From Candidatus Rhodoferax odensensis (GTDB taxonomy: Bacteria; Pseudomonadota; Gammaproteobacteria; Burkholderiales; Burkholderiaceae_C), in assembly GCA_016718405.1 (NCBI GenBank), contig JADKDJ010000006.1:186001-250000 (forward strand): a stretch of 64,000 nt of DNA, in the 5' to 3' direction. A program made the position numbers and the translations under genes. Of the stretch, positions 36,332 to 44,860 are shown piece by piece (position 1 is the first letter of the stretch; the number at the start of each line of letters is the position of its first letter). The notes beneath the pieces are model-generated. The model searched no databases and was not told the DNA's origin. It saw only the letters and a list, made by a program, of their open reading frames with translations.

Positions 36332-36928
36332 TCAAGGCTGATCGACTCCAACAAAGTCGGCCAGCGCCGCCGTCGTCAAAGCGCCGTTGTTGGTGACAAC
36401 CTGACCGGTGCGGGCGTTCTTGACCAGGATGTACGGCACCGACTCGACGCGCATGCTGGTGAACAACTGGGTGTTTTGCTTGATCGAGGCCTCGATCTCC
36501 GGCGACACGCTGGCCGATGCGGCGATGCCTCCAAGATTGGCCAGGATGGACTGCTCGTGGGTGTTCATCAGTTCCAGAGGGTTGGCCGCCGATAGCAAGG
36601 CCGCGCCCTGCGGGGCGCTCTTGCCATTGATGATGGCCACCGGCACCCAGACAAACTTGACCTTCTTGTGCAGCGGCTTGGAGGCCTCCCACAGATGGCC
36701 ACAGTGCGGGCATTGCGGGTCGAACATGACATACACCGTTTGCGCGCTCATCATGGCGCCAACGGTAAAGCCCTTGCCCTGCGACGCCACCGCCTGTATC
36801 GGATCAGCCGGTTTGCTAGTGGCGGCTGGTTTGGCGGATGCATCGGTGGCGGACTCCTGTTTGGAGCAGCCCATCAGGGTGAAGGTCAAAGCGAGGGTGA
36901 CAGACAAAGCAAAGATGGAACGATTCAT
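36332..36928 (-). CDS. Thioredoxin-fold disulfide isomerase-like lipoprotein (DsbG/DsbC-like)
   Basis: 198-residue protein with a lipoprotein signal (TFTLMGC, Cys21) and a thioredoxin fold carrying CPHC at residues 73-76 and the cis-proline loop VESVPYI. DsbC/DsbG-type proteins reduce or reshuffle disulfides in the periplasm and are normally soluble and dimeric; this one lacks the usual N-terminal dimerisation domain and seems lipid-anchored. Its stop is 19 bases before the oxidoreductase start, so the two genes may be co-transcribed. Confidence 0.85.
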   Translation of the reverse strand: MNRSIFALSVTLALTFTLMGCSKQESATDASAKPAATSKPADPIQAVASQGKGFTVGAMMSAQTVYVMFDPQCPHCGHLWEASKPLHKKVKFVWVPVAIINGKSAPQGAALLSAANPLELMNTHEQSILANLGGIAASASVSPEIEASIKQNTQLFTSMRVESVPYILVKNARTGQVVTNNGALTTAALADFVGVDQP

Positions 36929-37049
36929 GTGAACCTCAAGATTGAAGGCGTAGTTTACGCAGGCGGCCGCTTTCCTTGCCGGCCCTTGCCCCCTGCAGAA
37001 ATCCGTGGATTCGCTACCATGGCAATCCTACCCACAAGAGGAGACCCGC

Positions 37050-37577
37050 ATGTTCAAAAAGATCGCGCTGGGCCTGCTGGCGGCGATAGTGGCCCTGCTT
37101 GCCTTTGCCGCCACGCGGCCTGACACCTTCCGCGTGGAACGCAGTACCACCATCAAGGCACCGCCCGCCAAAGTGTTTGCCTTGCTTAACGACTTTCGCA
37201 AGTTTGGCAGTTGGTCGCCCTGGGAACACCTGGACCCCGGCATGAAACGCACCATCAGTGGCGCCGCCAGCGGTGTAGGCGCGGTTTACGCCTGGGAGGG
37301 CAACGACGCAGCAGGCGCGGGGCGCATGGAAATTCTGCAATCCGTGCCGGACAGCAAAGTAGTGGTAAAGCTCGACTTCATCAAACCCTTTGCAGCCCAC
37401 AATACGACCGAGCACACGCTGCAACTCCAAGGTGACCAGACCTCTATCACCTGGGCCATGCATGGGCCCAGCCCCTACCTGATGAAAGTGATCGGCATCT
37501 TCGTCAGCATGGACAGCATGGTGGGCAAAGACTTCGAGCGTGGGTTGATCAACTTGAAGCGCGAGGCCGAGAAGTAG
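37050..37577 (+). CDS. SRPBCC (START-like) family protein
   Basis: 175-residue protein: an N-terminal membrane anchor (IALGLLAAIVALLAFAATR) followed by a SRPBCC/polyketide-cyclase-like helix-grip domain (FRVERSTTIKAPPAKVFALLNDFRKFGSWSPWE). Family members bind hydrophobic ligands; no catalytic residues can be named. The ATG at 37050 has AAGAGGAG nine bases upstream; the frame extends to 37005 but without ribosome site. It stands alone between the disulfide lipoprotein gene (minus strand) and the O-antigen-ligase-like gene. Confidence 0.85.
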   Translation: MFKKIALGLLAAIVALLAFAATRPDTFRVERSTTIKAPPAKVFALLNDFRKFGSWSPWEHLDPGMKRTISGAASGVGAVYAWEGNDAAGAGRMEILQSVPDSKVVVKLDFIKPFAAHNTTEHTLQLQGDQTSITWAMHGPSPYLMKVIGIFVSMDSMVGKDFERGLINLKREAEK

Positions 37578-37689
37578 GTGCCTCGGGCGCTAGCGAACCG
37601 ATAAGCTGGTTGCTGGCGCCGACATCGCGTCGGGCCGCGGGCAAAGGCAGGCACTACACTAGCCGCCATTCTCCTGCCCCCAACGGTCT

Positions 37690-39168
37690 ATGCGGTCGAT
37701 TGTTATCTTTGTGCTGCTGGCACTTCCCTGGCTCAACCCCTTTGCCTCCGGACCATCCGTTGCGGTGATGCCCTGGCTGGTCACGCTGGGGTGTGTCGCG
37801 CTCATGCTGCCGTGCTTGCGGCGCGAGCGCCTTGATGAAGTGATGGCCGCGTCGTGGTTGGCGGCTGCGCTCGTCAGTGCCGAGCTGGGGCTGATGCAGT
37901 ACTTTGGCGCCAGCACGAACCTGTCACCTTGGGTCAACCAGCCCCTGGTTGGCGAAGCCTTTGCTAACCTGCGCCAGCGCAACCAGTTCGCGACCCTGAC
38001 CAACATCGGCATGGGGACGCTGCTGTGGTTCGCCGTGCGTGTTGGCACGCTGGAACAACGACGCCACTGGGCACACGCCGGCCTACTGCTGGCCGCCATG
38101 CTGTTGGCATTTGCCAACGCTGCCTCATCATCGCGTACCGGTTTGCTGCAACTGCTGCTGCTGGCACTGCTGGCCGGACTGTGGGGCGGCTGGAGGAACG
38201 TCGTCATACGCAGTGTGATCCTCACCGCCGTTGCTTCATACCTCGTGTCGGCCGTCGCACTGCCAGGATTGGCAGGTCTGGATCCCAACACGACCGGCAT
38301 ATTGGCGCGGCTGGGTGAGACCAGCCGATCGTGCGGCAGTCGCCTGACGTTGTGGTCCAACGTCTGGCACCTGATCACGCTCAAACCCTGGGGCGGCTGG
38401 GGTTTGGGCAATCTTGACTACGCCCACTTCGTGACGCTCTATCCCTCGACGCGTTTCTGCGAAATCCTGGACAACGCGCACAACCTGCCACTGCATCTGG
38501 CGGTGGAGTTGGGTCTGCCGGCTGCGTTCCTGATTTGTGGCGTAGCAGGGTGGTTGACGATCAGGAACGCACCCTGGCGTGACGCCGATCCCACGCGTCA
38601 GCTGGCATGGACCGTACTGACATTTCTGGCGGTGCACAGTATGCTGGAGTACCCTCTGTGGTACGGCCCGTTTCAGGTGGCCTTGTGGTGCAGCGTCTGG
38701 CTGCTGGCGCGCCCACGGTCCTTGCCGTCGGGCGGTGTGAAGCCCGCAAGTGCCACGCCGGCGTTGGCCATGTCCGCGGCTTTGTTATTGGCCACCGCCT
38801 ATGCCGCTTGGGACTACCACCGCGTCAGTCAGATCTACTTGGCGCAGGAGCAGCGCACCGAGCGCTACCGCGACGACACGCTGCAAAAGGCGCAGGGCTC
38901 CTGGCTGTTTAGAGACCAGGTGCGGTTTGCCGAGCTGACCGTCACACCGCTCAGCCGCGCCAATGCTGACCAGATAAAGGCGCTGTCGCAGGACCTGTTG
39001 CACTTTTCCCCTGAGCCGAGAGTGATCGAAAAATTGATCGAGAGTGCTACCTTGCTGAACCAGTATGACGAAGCGATGTACTACCTGGTGCGTTACCGAA
39101 CGGCGTTTCCCGACGAGCACTTGCGCTGGGCGAGCGCGTTGAAGGATCAGCGAGATCCGGTCAACTGA
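37690..39168 (+). CDS. O-antigen ligase / PglL-type O-oligosaccharyltransferase
   Basis: 492-residue polytopic membrane protein with about ten hydrophobic helices. The family core is visible: NLRQRNQFATL (periplasmic loop start), the ARG-rich SSRTG motif, and the Wzy_C region with WGGWGLGNLDYAHF and the NAHNLPLHLAVELG histidine motif used by WaaL/PglL enzymes. A C-terminal Wzy_C_2-like domain (from about residue 370) points to PglL, which transfers lipid-linked glycans to pilins or other proteins. No pilin or glycan cluster is next to it, so the acceptor is unknown. Confidence 0.85.
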   Translation: MRSIVIFVLLALPWLNPFASGPSVAVMPWLVTLGCVALMLPCLRRERLDEVMAASWLAAALVSAELGLMQYFGASTNLSPWVNQPLVGEAFANLRQRNQFATLTNIGMGTLLWFAVRVGTLEQRRHWAHAGLLLAAMLLAFANAASSSRTGLLQLLLLALLAGLWGGWRNVVIRSVILTAVASYLVSAVALPGLAGLDPNTTGILARLGETSRSCGSRLTLWSNVWHLITLKPWGGWGLGNLDYAHFVTLYPSTRFCEILDNAHNLPLHLAVELGLPAAFLICGVAGWLTIRNAPWRDADPTRQLAWTVLTFLAVHSMLEYPLWYGPFQVALWCSVWLLARPRSLPSGGVKPASATPALAMSAALLLATAYAAWDYHRVSQIYLAQEQRTERYRDDTLQKAQGSWLFRDQVRFAELTVTPLSRANADQIKALSQDLLHFSPEPRVIEKLIESATLLNQYDEAMYYLVRYRTAFPDEHLRWASALKDQRDPVN

Positions 39169-39219
39169 GGTCGCGTGCTGTGCGGCGCCCAAACACAACG
39201 CCGTCGCGGGCGCCGGGCG

Positions 39220-41037
39220 CTACTTGCGCTGCGCGATCCACGCATCCATGTGACTTTCCAGCGTGCTCAGCGGCACCGAGCCGTTTGCCAGGACGGCGTC
39301 GTTGAAATCGCGCAGATCAAACCTTGGCCCCAATGCCTGGCCCGCGCGCAGGCGCAGCTCAGAAATCTTCAACTGTCCGATTTTGTAGGCCAGGGCCTGT
39401 GCGGGGGTGCCGATGTAGCGGTCCACTTCATTGACGATGTCCTGATCGGTCTTGGCGGCATGCGCCTTGAAGTAGGCAATGGCGCGCGCGCGGCTCCAGC
39501 CCTTGGCGTGCAACCCGGTGTCGACCACCAGGCGCACGGCGCGCCACATCTCGTAGGTCAATTGCCCGAAGTGGTCGTAGGGGTCGTCGTACAGCCCCAT
39601 GTCAAACCCAAGCTGCTCGGCATACAGCGCCCAGCCTTCGCCATAGGCGACGAAATAGGCTGTTTTGCGGAACATTGGTGTATCGGCCATTTCCTGCGCG
39701 CGGGCGAACTGAAAGTGATGGCCGGGCACCGCCTCATGCAAGCTCAAGGGCATCATCTCCCAGGACGGGCGTGTCTCGGGTTTGTAGAGGTTCACGTAGT
39801 AGTTGCCTGCACGCGTGCCATCGGTGGCGCCAGGCTGGTAATACGCCGTGGTGGTGTCCGGCGCGATGTTGTCAGGAATGGCTCGCACGCCATAGGGCTG
39901 GCGTGACAATACCTTGAATGCCTTCACCAGTTCGGGGTCGATGCGTTTGGCCGTTGCGCGGTAGGCTGCCAGCAAGGCCTGCGGAGTGGCGTGGAAGAAC
40001 TTGGGGTCGGTTCGCAAATGGACAAAGAACTCGGGCAAGCTGCCCTTAAAACCGGTGCGCTGCTTGACCTCTTCCATGGCGACGCGAAGGCGCGCCACCT
40101 CCCGCAGGCCGATGGCGTGGATCTGGTCGGCGTTGAGCCCGGTGCTGGTGTAGTAGCGCGCCAGGAAGTCATAGTAGGCGCGGCCATTGGGCGCATCACT
40201 AACGGCGGTGGAGTTGCGGGTTTTGGGCAGGTACTCTGTGTTGAAGTAGGTTTGCAGCCGGGCATAGGCTGGCACCACGGTGCTCTTGATCACAGCCTGC
40301 GCGGCAGCGATCAGGGGTTCGCGGTCGGCCGGTGCAATCGCCGCATCAAACTTCAAAAAGGGCCGATAAAACGGGCTCTTGGCGGGGTCGGCCACCACTT
40401 GCGCGGCGATCTGCGACGCGGCGCGCTCCATCAACACGCGTGGCGGCACACTGCCTTGTTTCACGCCCTCGCGCAGGAGCGCGATGGTCTGGTCCACCAG
40501 CGTCGGCAACGCCCGCAAGCGCGCCAACCACTTGCGATAGTCGGCGACGCTGCCAAAAGGCATTACCTCGGCGATGCCGTCCGCGGTCTGCACACCGCCC
40601 TGATGGCCGATCGGTTGAAGGTATTCGCGAAACTGCTGACGCTCGATGGCGTGCTGCAACTGCCACTCGAAGATGTCGTAGTCGAGCTGGTCCGACTCCG
40701 ACAGGGCCGACCGCCCAATTGCCCGCAGTCGAAGCACGGCCTCGCGGTCAGCGGCTTCACGCGCCGTGATGGCCGCCAGACTGAAGTCGGTCCACCGGTC
40801 GTCGAAGCGCGTGTCGCCCAGGTAGCTGGCGGTCTCCGGGCTGTCTTGCAGCGATCTTTCCCACTCGGCAGCGAACAAGGCCCGCAAGCGGCTCGAAGGC
40901 TGTGTCTGCAAGGTATTCATGGGTTTGGCCTCAGGTGCTTTGGACTGCGCCAGCGCGGCCATATTGCAGCTTGCGGCCAGACCTGCCGCAAGCAGCGCGG
41001 CGCGCAGGGCTTGCGGCCATGACATCGGAACGGACAT
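39220..41037 (-). CDS. DUF885 family secreted metallohydrolase-like protein
   Basis: 605-residue protein with a signal peptide (MSVPMSWPQALRAALLAAG... to ALAQ) and the DUF885 fold, which is related to zinc peptidases. The signature HEAVPGHHFQ (two zinc-ligand histidines and the Glu) is present, with a second FVAYGEGWALYAEQLG segment. The family likely hydrolyses peptide or amide bonds in the periplasm; the substrate is unknown. The ATG at 41037 follows GAGGAAACCGCT and starts the signal peptide, so a longer frame to 41103 is rejected. The C-terminus ends in HMDAWIAQRK, normal for the family. Confidence 0.88.
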   Translation of the reverse strand: MSVPMSWPQALRAALLAAGLAASCNMAALAQSKAPEAKPMNTLQTQPSSRLRALFAAEWERSLQDSPETASYLGDTRFDDRWTDFSLAAITAREAADREAVLRLRAIGRSALSESDQLDYDIFEWQLQHAIERQQFREYLQPIGHQGGVQTADGIAEVMPFGSVADYRKWLARLRALPTLVDQTIALLREGVKQGSVPPRVLMERAASQIAAQVVADPAKSPFYRPFLKFDAAIAPADREPLIAAAQAVIKSTVVPAYARLQTYFNTEYLPKTRNSTAVSDAPNGRAYYDFLARYYTSTGLNADQIHAIGLREVARLRVAMEEVKQRTGFKGSLPEFFVHLRTDPKFFHATPQALLAAYRATAKRIDPELVKAFKVLSRQPYGVRAIPDNIAPDTTTAYYQPGATDGTRAGNYYVNLYKPETRPSWEMMPLSLHEAVPGHHFQFARAQEMADTPMFRKTAYFVAYGEGWALYAEQLGFDMGLYDDPYDHFGQLTYEMWRAVRLVVDTGLHAKGWSRARAIAYFKAHAAKTDQDIVNEVDRYIGTPAQALAYKIGQLKISELRLRAGQALGPRFDLRDFNDAVLANGSVPLSTLESHMDAWIAQRK

Positions 41038-41185
41038 AGCGGTTTCCTCGGTTAGGGGCGACGGTTTTGGCATCGCAAGCGACCGGCTCGATCTCAAGCG
41101 CAAGGTTTTGGTACAGCTGTATCCACAAGGGATTCTTGGCGGGGAAGAACACCTGCCTGGCCACGCTCACAAGTGTTCTGTGGCC

Positions 41186-41596
41186 TTACGCCATGAGCAG
41201 ACGAAACGCCCAGTACACGGCAATGCCGGTCTGCACGGCAAACGCGGCGAAGCGCAGGTTGACCGCCACCACGGAGAGCGAAGACAGGTGCAGCACCGAC
41301 TGCAGGACGCGCGCGCTCAGCAAGACGTAGGCCAGCGGGTCGGTGATGGCCGACTTGCCAGCCAGCACGGCGATCAGCATCAATCCGCCGAATACTGGCA
41401 GACCTTCCAGACAATTGGCGTGCGCTCGCGCCAGGCGTTGCATGAAGGGCGACAGGTTGGCGTTGTCTGGGCGAAACTCGTTGGCCTGGATGGTCTTGCT
41501 TATCACCAGCTTTGAGCGGATGAGTTCCATCAGCACCAGCAGGAACAAGGTCCAGCCGACGAATCCGGTGAGCGCGGTGAGCGTGGGGGTCATCAT
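41186..41596 (-). CDS. MAPEG family membrane protein
   Basis: 136-residue protein with four predicted helices and the MAPEG pattern: an N-terminal span, a charged loop, RAHANCLEGLPVFGGLMLIAV (the conserved R-x-x-N-x-x-E-x-x-P core near the substrate site), then two further spans. MAPEG proteins act on hydrophobic glutathione or lipid substrates, but a bacterial role is rarely known. Two ATGs occur in tandem (41596 and 41593); GGAG lies six bases before the first. Neighbouring genes do not help with function. Confidence 0.88.
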   Translation of the reverse strand: MMTPTLTALTGFVGWTLFLLVLMELIRSKLVISKTIQANEFRPDNANLSPFMQRLARAHANCLEGLPVFGGLMLIAVLAGKSAITDPLAYVLLSARVLQSVLHLSSLSVVAVNLRFAAFAVQTGIAVYWAFRLLMA

Positions 41597-41675
41597 GTCG
41601 GGCTCCAAGCCTGGTGTTGTGCCCTGAGTTTATCGAAGCGGACCGCGGCACGCCACGCATCGACTCGAAACGAGG

Positions 41676-42062
41676 TCAGTTCACCGACGCAAACGCCAGC
41701 ACATGGCCATCGGGATCCAATGAATAAGCTGCCACGTGACCCCAGTCTCGTGCCAGCATCGGGCTCAGCTCGCGCGCGCCCGCTGCCAGGGCTCGTGCGT
41801 GGCAGGCAGACGGCTCAGGCGATAGAAGGTAGAGCTCGGCGCGGGGTATCCCTCTGGCAAGGTCTGGGTCCGGCAGCGCCGCACCCAGCAGCGTGCGAAT
41901 CCCCGCGACCGGCATCAACCCCAGTACACCACCACCGGGCAGCGCGAACTCGGTCATCCCCGGTACCTGAAGCCGCGGCTCGATACCCAGGGCGCGCGCA
42001 TAGAACGCGGTACTGCGCGCCTGGTCAGCGACATAAAGAATGAAGTGGGAGGCGGTGCTCAC
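41676..42062 (-). CDS. VOC (glyoxalase/bleomycin resistance) superfamily protein
   Basis: 128-residue single VOC module: beta-alpha-beta start ASHFILYVADQARSTAFYARALG and a C-terminal DPDGHVLAF strand. Metal-ligand positions are only partly clear, as an opening His is present in SHFILYVAD. Members include glyoxalase I, dioxygenases and antibiotic-binding proteins; no specific reaction can be assigned. I chose the GTG at 42062 with AGGA upstream, because the first 21 in-frame residues do not fit the fold. Confidence 0.78.
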   Translation of the reverse strand: MSTASHFILYVADQARSTAFYARALGIEPRLQVPGMTEFALPGGGVLGLMPVAGIRTLLGAALPDPDLARGIPRAELYLLSPEPSACHARALAAGARELSPMLARDWGHVAAYSLDPDGHVLAFASVN

Positions 42063-42093
42063 GAGACGTCCTGCGCAGCTAGACAACGCGCGA

Positions 42094-42678
42094 TCACGAG
42101 ACCGGTCGCACGCCGCTGGAACCACAGAAGTTGACTTGCTCGGCCGAGGCGGTGGCGTTCTTTCGCCCGGGATAGGTGAGCCAGTTCATGGCGATGTTGA
42201 GCTCTTGAATGATGCTCGCCGCATCGATCGTGGCGCCGTTTTCGAGAGGTATCGCAGTGGTTGTGTGCGCGTCGCTGACGAGAGTCAAATCGTACCCTCG
42301 CTCCAGCGCGCCATAGGCCGTCGCGCGAATACACCAGTTGGTCGCCGCCCCCGCCAGAACGATGTGACTCGCACCCAACTGTGCAAGCAATTGGTCCAGT
42401 TCCGTCTGCTCAAAGGAAGAATTAAAACGCTTATGGATAAGGTGCTCGCCGTTCATTGGCCCCAGTTCGGGCACCCACTGCCATGCGGGGCTTGCCTTGG
42501 GTAGATCGTCGTCCCCGTGCTGCACCCAAATAATGGGGGCCCCCGCGGACCGGGCGCGCGCCACGGCGTGTGAAATCCGGCCGATCACTGCGGGTGCGTT
42601 CCAGGCATCGCTCATCACCCCGACTTGCACGTCCACCACCATAAGCACCTGCGTGCCACCTGCGCGAACCGTTGCCAT
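42094..42678 (-). CDS. Isochorismatase-family cysteine hydrolase
   Basis: 194-residue cysteine hydrolase. The triad residues are visible as Asp16 (VLMVVDVQVG), Lys83 (IHKRFNSSF) and Cys116 (ATNWCIRATA), and the adjacent AGAATNW cis-peptide region is intact. Family members hydrolyse amides (nicotinamide, biuret, N-carbamoyl compounds) or vinyl ethers; this one cannot be narrowed further. The ATG at 42678 follows GAGGAATCAACA; the frame open to 42747 is longer but lies over the end of the next gene. It may share a transcript with the upstream ParB-like gene, 65 bases away. Confidence 0.87.
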   Translation of the reverse strand: MATVRAGGTQVLMVVDVQVGVMSDAWNAPAVIGRISHAVARARSAGAPIIWVQHGDDDLPKASPAWQWVPELGPMNGEHLIHKRFNSSFEQTELDQLLAQLGASHIVLAGAATNWCIRATAYGALERGYDLTLVSDAHTTTAIPLENGATIDAASIIQELNIAMNWLTYPGRKNATASAEQVNFCGSSGVRPVS

Positions 42679-42743
42679 TGTTGATTCCTCGTGACGAATT
42701 GCGTGTAGCGGTGGATTGTGCCGCGCAACGCTGCCGCGTGCAG

Positions 42744-43607
42744 TCACTCATCAAACAAAAACGTCGACTCCTGGTAAAAACGCGCCGTCTTGGCCGCCAC
42801 CTTCTGCTTCATCCAGTCGGCCAGCCAGAGGTTCTTCTCGGCCAGGCTGTCAGGGCTGCGCAGCACCTCCAAGGGCAGGTTGATGCGCAGAGCCCGCCGG
42901 GGAATCAGGTGGCGGGTGATGCCGGCGGGCAGGCAGGCGCCGACGCGGGCCAGCTCCATCACCTCGGCCGGGGCGAAGCGCGGGAACACGATCAGCGCAT
43001 TGACCTGGTCGTACAAGGGCAGCAGTTCGTCCAAGTGGTCGGTGTTGGCGCGAAAGATGCGCGCCTCGCTCTTGTAGGCATTGACCACTTCGTTGAGGCA
43101 GTGGTTGCAGGCGTGCAGGTCACCCCGGCATTCGACAACCCAAACCTCGCGTTCCACCGTTTGCACAAAGGCGACAATGTCGCGCCGCGCCAGCAAAGCG
43201 CGGGCTTGCATCAGGTCGGTCTGGCGCAGCGCGGCGCAGTCGAGCGCGCGCAACAGGTCCAGCAAGCGCTGGCCGTGCATGCCCTTGATCAGGTGGTGCC
43301 AGGTGTCCAGCACCAGCTCGGGGTCTTCGTAGTCCACCACCTGCGCGGCAATGTGGGCAATGCCCAGCGCGCGCATGACGGTAACGCGGTTGGCGCCATC
43401 CAGCACCACGTAACGCAGTTCGTCTTGGCCGCTGCCGTTGGTGGCGATCGGCGCCACGATCGGCGGGTTCTTCAGCATGCCCTCTTGCTGTAGCCGCTGT
43501 TGCAGCGGCTCGCTGCGCTGCGTGTCGTGCTGCTCGTGCAGCAGCAATTGGGCCACCGGCAGCACTTGCAGGGTGGGCATTTCGGGCTGGCGTTGGTGCG
43601 CGTGCAT
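42744..43607 (-). CDS. ParB/Srx-fold protein, possibly serine-kinase (SbnI/SerK)-like
   Basis: 287-residue protein with an N-terminal ParB/sulfiredoxin-like fold: LPVAQLLLHEQHD, then VLDGANRVTVMRALG, where DGxNR resembles the nucleotide-binding DGHHR/DGxNR box of the SbnI/SerK group that phosphorylates free serine with ATP or ADP. No ParB helix-turn-helix or parA neighbour is present, so chromosome segregation is unlikely. The C-terminal half, with CRGDLHACNHCLNEV and several cysteines, is not familiar. The ATG at 43607 has GGGAGAG upstream. The kinase idea is inference from a short motif. Confidence 0.65.
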   Translation of the reverse strand: MHAHQRQPEMPTLQVLPVAQLLLHEQHDTQRSEPLQQRLQQEGMLKNPPIVAPIATNGSGQDELRYVVLDGANRVTVMRALGIAHIAAQVVDYEDPELVLDTWHHLIKGMHGQRLLDLLRALDCAALRQTDLMQARALLARRDIVAFVQTVEREVWVVECRGDLHACNHCLNEVVNAYKSEARIFRANTDHLDELLPLYDQVNALIVFPRFAPAEVMELARVGACLPAGITRHLIPRRALRINLPLEVLRSPDSLAEKNLWLADWMKQKVAAKTARFYQESTFLFDE

Positions 43608-43635
43608 GCGGACTCTCCCGGTTTGACTTAAACCC

Positions 43636-44826
43636 TCATGGCGGACTGGCCCTGGCCAGGCTTGGCTGCAGCAGCGCCCCGGCAAAACACAGCAGGTACA
43701 GGCCAAATGCAGCGACCCACAGTAGCGCGGCCAGCAGCAGCACGTCCGAGCCAAGGTGGTGCACGGTGTAGGCCAGTCGCAACAGCGCGGCGGCCAGCAC
43801 CATGGCGTAAGCGGCCTTCATGGTGGCGGGCACGCGCAGCGGCCGCCCGGTGTGGCGCAGTACCACGCGGGTCATCAGGCCCAGCATGGTCAGACCCAAG
43901 GCGCCGAGCGTGAACACGTGTACCCAGGCGTCGGGCGGCACCAGTGCGGGGCGCAGTGCCGAGACGCCGCGCAAGGCGATGGCCGCGATCAGCAGGGCGT
44001 AGCCTAGATGCAGCGTCCACAGCAGCGGCTCGGACGCGGTGCGCCAGCCGCGCCAGCGCGCGCAGCGCCAGCCGTGCATGGCACAAGCCAGCGCCGCCGC
44101 AGCGCCCATCCAGGGCGGGCTGGCTTGCGACAGGTCGGCGGCGGCGAACAGCACCATGGAGACGGCGGTGGCGATTTCCAGCGGCACCAGGATGGCGCCG
44201 CACGTCTGGCCGCGCTGGGCCAGCCAGTTGCGGGTAAAGGCCGGTGTCAGCAGCCCGCCGTAGAGCGAATACAAAAAGGCGAGCGCGTGCAGGCCCAGCG
44301 CCAGGCCAATGTGTGCGTCCGCCACGCTGGCACGCAGCAGCGCCAGATGCACCAGCACGTTGCCCAGCGCCAGCGCCAACAACGGCGGCAGCGTCCACAT
44401 GAACAAGCGCTGGCGCGCTCCGGCCAAGGTGGGCCACAGCATGGCGCACAGCACCGGCAGCAGCGCGCAATCCAGCAGCAGCACCAGCACCGGTGGCAAC
44501 CAGGTGCTGCTCCACCACGCCAGGCGCCCAGCCAACCACACGCTGGCGAGCAGTATCAGCGCGCCCCCGCGCAGCTCGGTACCGCCGGTCCAGCCGGGCA
44601 GGGCCGTGAGCAGCACGCCGCAAACGATGGCTGTGGCAAAACCAAACAACAACTCATGCGCGTGGCCAAGCGCCAGCACCGCACTGTCTGGCGGCTCGCC
44701 GAGCCAGCGCGCGCCCAGCCACAGCGCCAAGGCCAGCGGCCCGTAGGCCGCGCCCAGCAAGAAAAAGGGGCGAAAGCCGCTGGACCAGAGGCCAGCGGCG
44801 GTGTGGCCGTGTGTTGCCTCAGTCAT
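43636..44826 (-). CDS. NnrS family heme-copper membrane protein
   Basis: 396-residue polytopic protein with about twelve helices. The start (GLWSSGFRPFFLLGAAYGPL), HAHELLFGFATAIVCGVLLTALPGWTG, and the later HVFTLGALGLTMLGLMTRVVLRHTGR are the NnrS signatures. The conserved histidines fit heme and copper binding known for Rhodobacter NnrS, a protein produced with nitric-oxide reductase and protective in nitrosative stress. No nor or nir genes or NnrR-like sites were seen nearby. The ATG at 44826 is the homology start. Confidence 0.9.
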   Translation of the reverse strand: MTEATHGHTAAGLWSSGFRPFFLLGAAYGPLALALWLGARWLGEPPDSAVLALGHAHELLFGFATAIVCGVLLTALPGWTGGTELRGGALILLASVWLAGRLAWWSSTWLPPVLVLLLDCALLPVLCAMLWPTLAGARQRLFMWTLPPLLALALGNVLVHLALLRASVADAHIGLALGLHALAFLYSLYGGLLTPAFTRNWLAQRGQTCGAILVPLEIATAVSMVLFAAADLSQASPPWMGAAAALACAMHGWRCARWRGWRTASEPLLWTLHLGYALLIAAIALRGVSALRPALVPPDAWVHVFTLGALGLTMLGLMTRVVLRHTGRPLRVPATMKAAYAMVLAAALLRLAYTVHHLGSDVLLLAALLWVAAFGLYLLCFAGALLQPSLARASPP

Positions 44827-44860
44827 TGAGCTGACGCCCGGCACGGGTGTCGGTAATGCC

